NCBI GenBank assembly: GCA_000497125.2
Contig: CM035321.1
Location: forward strand, 1,578,001 to 1,642,000
Length of the DNA stretch: 64,000 nucleotides
Reading direction: 5' to 3'
Source of the DNA: Spironucleus salmonicida
Taxonomy: Eukaryota > Fornicata > Diplomonadida > Hexamitidae
The position numbers were made by a program, and so were the translations under genes. Shown in pieces: positions 56,696-64,000 of this stretch (positions are counted from its first letter, which is position 1; each line of letters begins with the position of its first letter). The notes below the pieces were generated by a model. The model saw nothing but the letters and a program-made list of their open reading frames with translations. It was not told the origin of the DNA and did not search any database.

Positions 56696-57711
56696 TTTGA
56701 AAGTATAAAGATTCCTTTCCAAATTAAATACTAAGTGTATTCGTCGATACTAATATATATACTAGAAAATTAATAAAAGAAACAGCAACAGTTTATTTAA
56801 TATTTTTAATAATATGTGCAGAATCGATTTATCATCTCAAAATTATATGTAATATAATAATATAAATTAGATAATTAATTGGCTTCATTTGTGAATACTA
56901 TTTTATGAAATACTATAATCATATATAATTAGTATACGAAATAGTATAAATTAAGCAACAATCTAAATAAAGAATACTTAAAACAGAACTAAATCTACTT
57001 AATAATAGTTTGATTTTTCCTCAAGATGGTTATCCGAACGATAAACTAGATTAAATTTTGAAAAATTTATATTAAGTACTTATATAGAACATAATATGTA
57101 AAAGAAACTAGATTTTTACTTATAATTTAATAATTATAATCAATATACATTTTGACTAATTTGCAAATCTTTACAATTAAATAACAATGACTATGTATAA
57201 ATTACTAGTGAGAAATAATATTTTAGTAGCTACATTACAGTGAAATAAAATATTAGTAGTACCATTAGTGTAAATTAGATGTGAGATTATTTAACTAAAA
57301 AACTTAAAGATATTAAATCAGAAATAAATTTAATCACGAAGACGTTAATATATTTTATAAATTATGCAACAAATTTAACATTAAATCTTCTATCAAGTTT
57401 AGAAATTCCATTAAAAATTTTATATTAATATGTTTACTTAACATAATGTATTGCATTTATTACACTGTTAAGTATAAATAGTTCAGAGGTAAGCAAAACT
57501 GGAAAGACACCATTATGACATACTGATTATTAATGTATGTAAGTTCTATAATTCTTTAGATGTAGTAATATATCTAGAATACTTTAAGAGTAATATCATA
57601 AAACCTCAACAATACTATTCTTAAAATCAAATTGTAGTAAATTTTCCTAATGATTCTGACATTTATTAATGATACTAAAAATAGTTGTAACAACGATTAC
57701 AAAATATTACA
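56696..57711. other. AT-rich intergenic stretch
   Basis: About 1.0 kb of very AT-rich DNA upstream of CTL copy 2 and downstream of the pantothenate-kinase-like gene. No gene, repeat or RNA recognised. Confidence 0.6.
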
Positions 57712-58545
57712 TCAGATGCTAGATAAACCGTACACAAAAATATTCTCTGTGACTATAGACTCACATTTAACGAATTTAACAATAGCTTAGTCCAAAAACT
57801 GTCTAAATTACTAGTTTTGCGTTATTCTACCACTAAACACCACCAAACTACCGCCATGTATAGCTCTCAGCTTTTCAGCTGTCCGAACTGTGTTGACCAT
57901 GACACCTTAACCGAGACTAGCGACCAATTCTTTTTCCAAGCCATCGAACTTTACACTTTTAGCCATATATCCAGCTACCATATGTCCTGGTAAATTTTGT
58001 GCCTCATACGGCCCACCGTAAATATCAGCCACTGTGAGGTCTACTTGTTAAGGATCGCCGAATTCTTAAAATTACGTAATTCCAAACAAGTTCATCAAAC
58101 CCTAGACGGCACCTGCTCCTAAACGCCCATGGTGGATCAATTCGCATGTTTTGCACATTTTATAGAAGCGAACTGATAGACCTATGTCTACAATAATAGC
58201 ATTATCAATCTTTAATAATTTTGCGGCATTTATAAGGACTTAGATGGGGTGTTCTTTTACTAAAATTTTAGATGCAGTTTAATATTCAGTGTTAATAAAG
58301 GATAGGACTGATACTGAGTGTTCTTATTTGACATCTAGAAATATCAAATTTTAGTCTTGAAAGGTTGGGTACTAAAAATATGTTCGATAAGTTTATAAAT
58401 ACTAAGGTACTTCACACTGTTACTAATTGTAGATTGCTATCTTTGTAGACATAGTTCCCTAATCAATAATTATTTATTAAGGTAGTAATAAGTCTTATAT
58501 TTTGTGTGTTTTTAATATCGAGCCAAACAGATTGAGTAGTTTCAT
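57712..58545 (-). CDS. type II pantothenate-kinase-like protein (fumble family)
   Basis: 277 aa. Near the start, IIIDQGTMSTKIAIYN resembles the family's nucleotide-binding phosphate-1 strand. The clearest match is GRLGAGAVQGLMNLFG followed by VDLTVADIYGGPYEAQNLPG, corresponding to the GGG-x-x-x-GL segment and D-IYGGDY of eukaryotic type II PanK. A late GGSLVVFSG resembles the conserved FGGS-type adenosine strand. PanK phosphorylates pantothenate, the first step to coenzyme A. It is shorter than eukaryotic enzymes, with a divergent start (the usual DIGG is DQGT), so activity is not certain. It is divergent from the giant gene that follows. Confidence 0.68.
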
Positions 58546-58763
58546 TTTATAATAAGATATATTATATAGTAGTAATGTAGTTAACATATAATTAGGAAAT
58601 TAATATATAGTAAGTTATTATATAATTATAGTACTAATTTATATAGAACCTCAAACTCAGCGTTACCTTTTAGTGCACATTAATAAATTTATTTTCTTGT
58701 ATTTACGTAATTATATATGTTATAAATATGAAGTATTATACCATTCCTTGTATTTCTTTAAAT

Positions 58764-61700
58764 ATGCACTCACCTTTTACCCCTCTTTACTCACCTTAGC
58801 GTGCATCTGCTCATCTGGCATTATCATTATATGATCTTCATGCTGATTTAGCAACACCAGGCGATTTTGAAATACTTATCTCTTTAGTTTCTCAGGGGGA
58901 GATAGGTATTTAATTACTACTAAAAATGCTTGCATCGGAGACTTTTATGATTATTAATAATACTAAAAAGTCTTCCCCACTTCTTGACCTTCTTCCTTCT
59001 ATCTCCCCACTTTTAGCAACCTCTAGATAGGCTCTTTCAGCTGCAATTGAACTGGCAAAAGCAGCTCGTTTTAACGTAGATTTTCTTTAGATACCAATGA
59101 ATTCGCTTTTAAAATAGCCCTGGACCCCAGAAACATTGGTTGAAAATCACCAATTTTTTATGAAAATCGCTGGAAAATCTGATTCACCACATTGGATTTC
59201 TTAGTTTAATTAATTCAGTACCAGTATTACTACATAACAGAAGAGTTAAATTATTTGTGAAATTATGAGTAAATTTGCTGAAATTCAAGCTGAAAATGAG
59301 GCAGTTATTGCTATCCTAATGACTTTTAATGGTGTTGAAAATGATGATTAAATTGAATAAATTAACATAATTTTTAAATGTATTAAGTAATTTAGGCACC
59401 AACTTCTCGCTATTAACGTTTAGGATTTGATTAATATAATTCAATTTAATGTTAAATAATTAGTTGCATGCGAATATCTTTAAATAGCTTAAAGGTAATT
59501 ATAGATTGTCTAGTTTTTAATTAATTTATTGTTCACATATTCTACTCATAAAATATTACAATTTTAAGAAGAAGTAACTCATTTTTCTATAGAAATATTG
59601 TAGTTTTCATCAAAATTTCCATTATAATTACCTGAAATTATAAACATCGCATTTATCTCTTTAACAGTTATTCCTGAATAATAGTTAGTATCAATTTCTT
59701 CTATCCTACAATAAACTATATTATAATTTGCTAAATACATTTTAAAATAAGTTCAATAGATCAATTATGTAGATCCTGATTTTAGAGCTTAATAACTGTT
59801 TTCTGTATCCTCTGAGCTTTTCCTAGACTTCAAGAATATTTTTGTATCGAAAACTTCTATTTTCAACCTGAACTAATTAGGTGGAAACATCAAAGAAGAG
59901 TATATCAGAAAATAACTAATACTTTTAAAATTAACATTTTCGCAATACTTTTATAAGATATATTTCAGTTTCTTGTCGACCCCACAAATAACTGAGCTCA
60001 ACAACATCTTCACTGTCTCCAAATTTACGGAAATCATGCAAACCACCCGTTTGAACTCAAGAATCAACCCACAACTAGACTAATTTCAGTCAAATTGCTG
60101 GGTGCAGCTTCTCCAAGCTAAGGAAAACGGAATTTCTCACTATTTCGAAATAAATCTTACCTAACATCTCTTAATCACCGCCTTCAAGGTGTCCGAAAAA
60201 CCAATTTTCATGTCAACATTTGCGGTCTTAACACAGCATTTACTGAATGTAAACGATATTTCTGAGTACATCAAAATGCTCATTAGCCGTAACTTCATGT
60301 ACAAAGATAAGATCAGCTACAACGTGAACAGTCTAATTTACATTCTCTTGAACAGCATTTTCAACGAAGAAAAATCTGAAGTCACGGCATCCACCGGTCA
60401 GGACATAGCTACGCTCGTTTTCTTGCTGCAATTCATCAAAAAATGTGTAAACCCGCCGATGTTCGCAATTTCGTAACTAGAAATGAAAATATCCATTTTC
60501 ACGCACAGCTAGAGCCAGAATGAAGCCTTCGTTTCCGGATTTCAATCTAACGAGCAGCCATTGCTCCTCTCGCTAAACGACGACGCTAACCATCTCCTCA
60601 CTGTTTCAAACGTCCAGGAGGTCGTCAAGCGGCGCGATTTCATGCTCGAGGACGAGCATCTGTCAATGAAAATCCAGCAAATTGACCTGGAATTGGTCTC
60701 CAGGCTGATCAAGCAGCAGCAAAATCCCGAGTAGTTCAATAGTGTTCTAAATGATATAATACTACAATAACCGATTTTCACTTTTTCGCTCGAAAGTTTG
60801 CTCGTTTTGATCGTGAATTTGCCGTTTTCGCAATTCACACAAAGGATGGAGGTTTTTGACAAAATTGTGCCGATTTGTCTTCTCAGCTGCAATTTGGCGC
60901 TGCGGGCGTTCACTTTGACGATTTTGACGCAGGAAAACGCCAATTACAGCCAGTTCAAAAATCGAAAACTGTGCAAAACTTCCTGCTTGATTTTGGAGTA
61001 TTTAGTCAACTAGGGCGCGGTTTATATGGAAGATCTGACTGCCGCATCGATTAAGCAGAAATTCGACGCCTAGTACACGAATTAGCCGGTCCAGGCGGGC
61101 CAGTTGCATCAGAATCCGCAGGTCATCAAAAGTGAAACTTTCGACTCCACGCAAAGCGTTCAGGTTCTAAGAGGCCGCCTTTAGCAATTTGTGGTTCCGA
61201 GCGTCGAAATTCACAATTTAGAGCAGACGAACTTACTGAATTTGCTATAGAAAGCTCCAATTTCGTCTAATTATTAGTTTTTGGCGCAGGAAGCGCCTAC
61301 GACGTCTGCTGAGCACTTTTCAGCTTGTTACTTCAGGCATACACCGTTCTAACAGATCGCGATTTACTTGTAACAACAACATATTTTGTCCCCTCACGCG
61401 CATGCTGAAATGGCGATGATTTTGATAAAAGAAAAATAAGAAGATTTGTTTGTCGAGCTTCGTGAAAATATTTATAACGAAAATGACATCACTTTGAACT
61501 TTTACAACCCGATTCCCGGACCTCCAAATGCACCAATGATTTACGATTCCAACTAAAAACCAGTTGTATAGCTGTCTTTGTCGTCCTCTGCAATCATTGA
61601 ATATTTTGCGATTTGGATTAGCAGGTAGCCATTTTTACATTCAGAAATTGCTCCAAAGGCGTTGGATGAAGAGCGCCAACATATTTTACCTGATATTGAC

Positions 61701-64000
61701 GACGCATGTAAGTTATTTTTGGATGCGAAAAACTAAAAGACTCAAGATTTCTATTATTTTGTGTATTTAATTATAAGCGTGAAAATACAAAATTTGAAGG
61801 CAGTAGAACTATCAATTTTAGATTAAAATGATGAATTTTTAGTTAAATTTGTCAAAAATTTAACAAAGATAGCTTTCTCAGTTCAACATTTTGCTAATCT
61901 GCCGGTTACGATATCAATTTCTGAAACTGCTACATTTTACTTGATAAAGCTTATTAAAAGATCAATTTAGGCTAAAAAACCAAAGATTTTCATGACATTC
62001 CTTCAGGAAATGATGTATACTATGAATTTGCAAAGTCTTAATTAACAAAAAAGTATTTTGGCGATGAAGTCGATGTTATAAGTTTTAAATGGGTTAGAAA
62101 CATCAGAGATTGAATTTTTAGCATCAAATTTTGAAAATTTCGAGAACAATTTCATCAGTGTAGTCTTCGTTATTCTTAATACTATGGATGTATAAATCAC
62201 ACCATAGACTATTTAAATTATTTATATAGGAACTTAGTTACTAAACAGTTATTTGAACTGCAAGTAACTAAATTCGCTGCAATTATCATATATTTTTGAT
62301 CGTCAACTTCATAAATCAAAACCTATTACCATGATATTGATGTTGGAACTGTTATAATATGATAATTCATCTTCTTCTTCTATTCTCTCGTAGTTCTTCT
62401 AACTTACGTGTGAAATTCAAACTATTATTCTTTCCTGGTTAATTTATACTAATTTGGTTCCGAGTACAACAAAATTAATTCTGGAATCATCTCAGGTCAA
62501 ATAATTATTCGTATACTTAAAAGAAGCGTCCAGTGGCCGTATTTTTAATTAATTAGTTAATTATTAAAAGTCGAAGCGTGGCTGCTTTTTGGTTGATGGG
62601 ATGAATAATTGTGTTGTTTAGTAACAAAGAGCAGTTTTCCTGTCATGTCAGATTTTGAAAAATTAGAATAATATTGATCTGGAAGAAGGGTTGGCGTAGA
62701 TGCTGTTTAGCTTCACTGATGAGAACTTTTACAGGTATTTGGCTAAGTAGCTTTTCGATTGTGATGTAACAATAGGATTCCCAGTAAACTATGGCATAAA
62801 CTTAATGCAAGTTGTGATATTTTTCATTTACGAATAAAGGTTTTACCTTTAAAGAGAATGTGTTGAAATACTTGACAGCTATGAGTTGTAAATTTAAGGT
62901 GATATGGTCGAGAAGATGTTTAATTTGTATAATAATAAATATTATAAAAATTCGATTTCACCGTTTGTACTTTACGCTGTGAGGAGCGCAAAGAAATATA
63001 CAGATATTAAGTTTGACTACTAACTTCCAGAATTCAGTAGTTTTGATTTATCTAGCAATCAGTTTTTGCCAAATTCTGACCATTAAGCACATCAAATTCT
63101 GACTATTTATTTGGACTTTTAGCTCATACTGAGCACGGATCTGACTTCTTATCAGAAAGCTGAGCTCGTTGACAGAGGATATTTGTCGAATACTTCTTCA
63201 GAATGCCAAGAAAATGAGGTTAGGCCATAAGAAGAGATTACTTACACAGAATTAGATATAATGAGTTTTAATCTTACTTAATTAACAGTTTGCTTAGAAA
63301 ATATTTTATCTTATGAAAACGTACAAGTGGTATAAGTAGAAGCTATTATTTTCAAATTTTAAATACAATTAATTCAGTACGTAAATAATAAGTTTTATCC
63401 TGAATTTTCAGTAATAAAATTCATGAAAGTGCTATAATAAGTGTTATAATTACAAAAAATCCAGTCTCCTAAACTTGGCAGATAAATCCTTGAACTTTGT
63501 ACTTGTATTGCCTTCTTTTTCCTTAATACTTTTAATGCTATCATCAATTCTGAGTAATTTTAAATATAAGATAATTCGAACGATGTTATTTAACTTAAAT
63601 TGGGAAGTCAAAAGTTCCCCAAAGATAATCTGTTCAAGATTACTAGTTATCAGGCCAAGACACGTGACCACCTTACGATTTAGAATTTCTTAATTGCAAT
63701 AATTTTTTCGTATGCCGGAAAAGAGCAATTGAGCCTCTAACAAGATCTTATTATATTCCTTTTAACTATTTTCAACACATAAGCAGAACGTTCATTCTAC
63801 AATACACTATCAAAATTGCTTTTAAATACCAATAACATAATTCCAGAGAACACTCAAATCTAGGTTCCGATATTCATTTAGGAGATGCATACGTAGCCAT
63901 CCAGTCCCGATAACATACATAGTGGTACTAATCAGATATCTTGTACAATAAAATTCACATACTTGAAAATCCATGTTTCCACTTTCTATTTCATCAAAAA
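58764..64000 (+). CDS. giant open frame, 1745+ codons, partial at window edge
   Basis: From ATG at 58764 the frame runs 5237 bp with no TGA to the window end, so the C-terminus is missing. Most of it is alpha-helical with many Leu-rich helices, in the style of HEAT/ARM scaffolds. A flexible Gln/Pro-rich patch lies near residue 780 (QPVQAGQLHQNPQV), and a proline turn PIPGPPNAPMIYD near 920. Large scaffold proteins such as NOT1-like proteins or exportins were considered, but I could not match a family. The stretch about 59950-61560 is much richer in G+C than the flanks of the same frame. Confidence 0.65.

Noticed and set aside
58764-64000. Assigning the giant frame to NOT1 or exportin
   Set aside because: Only general helical-repeat character was visible; no family-specific motif could be matched by eye.

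Overview
The window looks like nuclear DNA of a ciliated protist that uses TGA as its only stop and reads TAA and TAG as glutamine. Nearly every recognisable gene (RPL5, POC1, TRM5, choline-transporter-like, PP2C, CCDC146) is interrupted many times by in-frame TAA/TAG and ends at a TGA. That code, very AT-rich intergenic DNA, short gaps between genes, almost no introns and many basal-body or cilium proteins fit a ciliate best. Hexamitid diplomonads and some oxymonads share the code and are not excluded. All coding calls below use this code.

Layout. 0-12 kb: DZIP1-like protein, small proteins, two 92-aa Myb/SANT proteins, a PP2C phosphatase, a probable pseudokinase, an unresolved coding stretch, an OTU protease and a CH-domain protein. 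12.2-15.6 kb: a CH-domain/GTPase fusion, a 72-aa protein, a flavodoxin-fold reductase and a three-repeat TPPP/p25-alpha protein. 16.2-26.3 kb: two nearly identical 2531-bp inverted arms, strongly GC-rich, each with the same five compact genes, enclosing a 5-kb spacer with POC1 and a 1315-aa coiled-coil gene. 27-38 kb: RPL5, a choline-transporter-like protein (CTL), a 1034-aa multi-spanning protein, a RING protein and several unknowns. 38.7-56.7 kb: a second, partly diverged series in the same order (broken CH-GTPase, 72-aa protein, flavodoxin, TPPP, an AT-rich relative of the first GC-arm gene, then CTL), interleaved with CCDC146, a stefin, a CKK-domain coiled coil, TRM5 and a GNAT-like protein. 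57.7-64 kb: a type II pantothenate-kinase-like gene and an open frame of at least 1745 codons that runs off the window.

The most interesting features are structural. The GC-rich inverted repeat includes the 3' end of the spacer's coiled-coil gene, so the spacer could flip by recombination between arms without breaking that gene. Neighbouring genes differ sharply in base composition, from about one quarter to three quarters G+C. An old duplication offset by about 26 kb carries three nearly identical tracts that look like recent gene conversion. Several proteins form a cilium/centriole/microtubule set (DZIP1, POC1, CCDC146, TPPP repeats, CKK protein). I saw no tRNA, rRNA, CRISPR array or transposase, but could not run a tRNA or RNA search.
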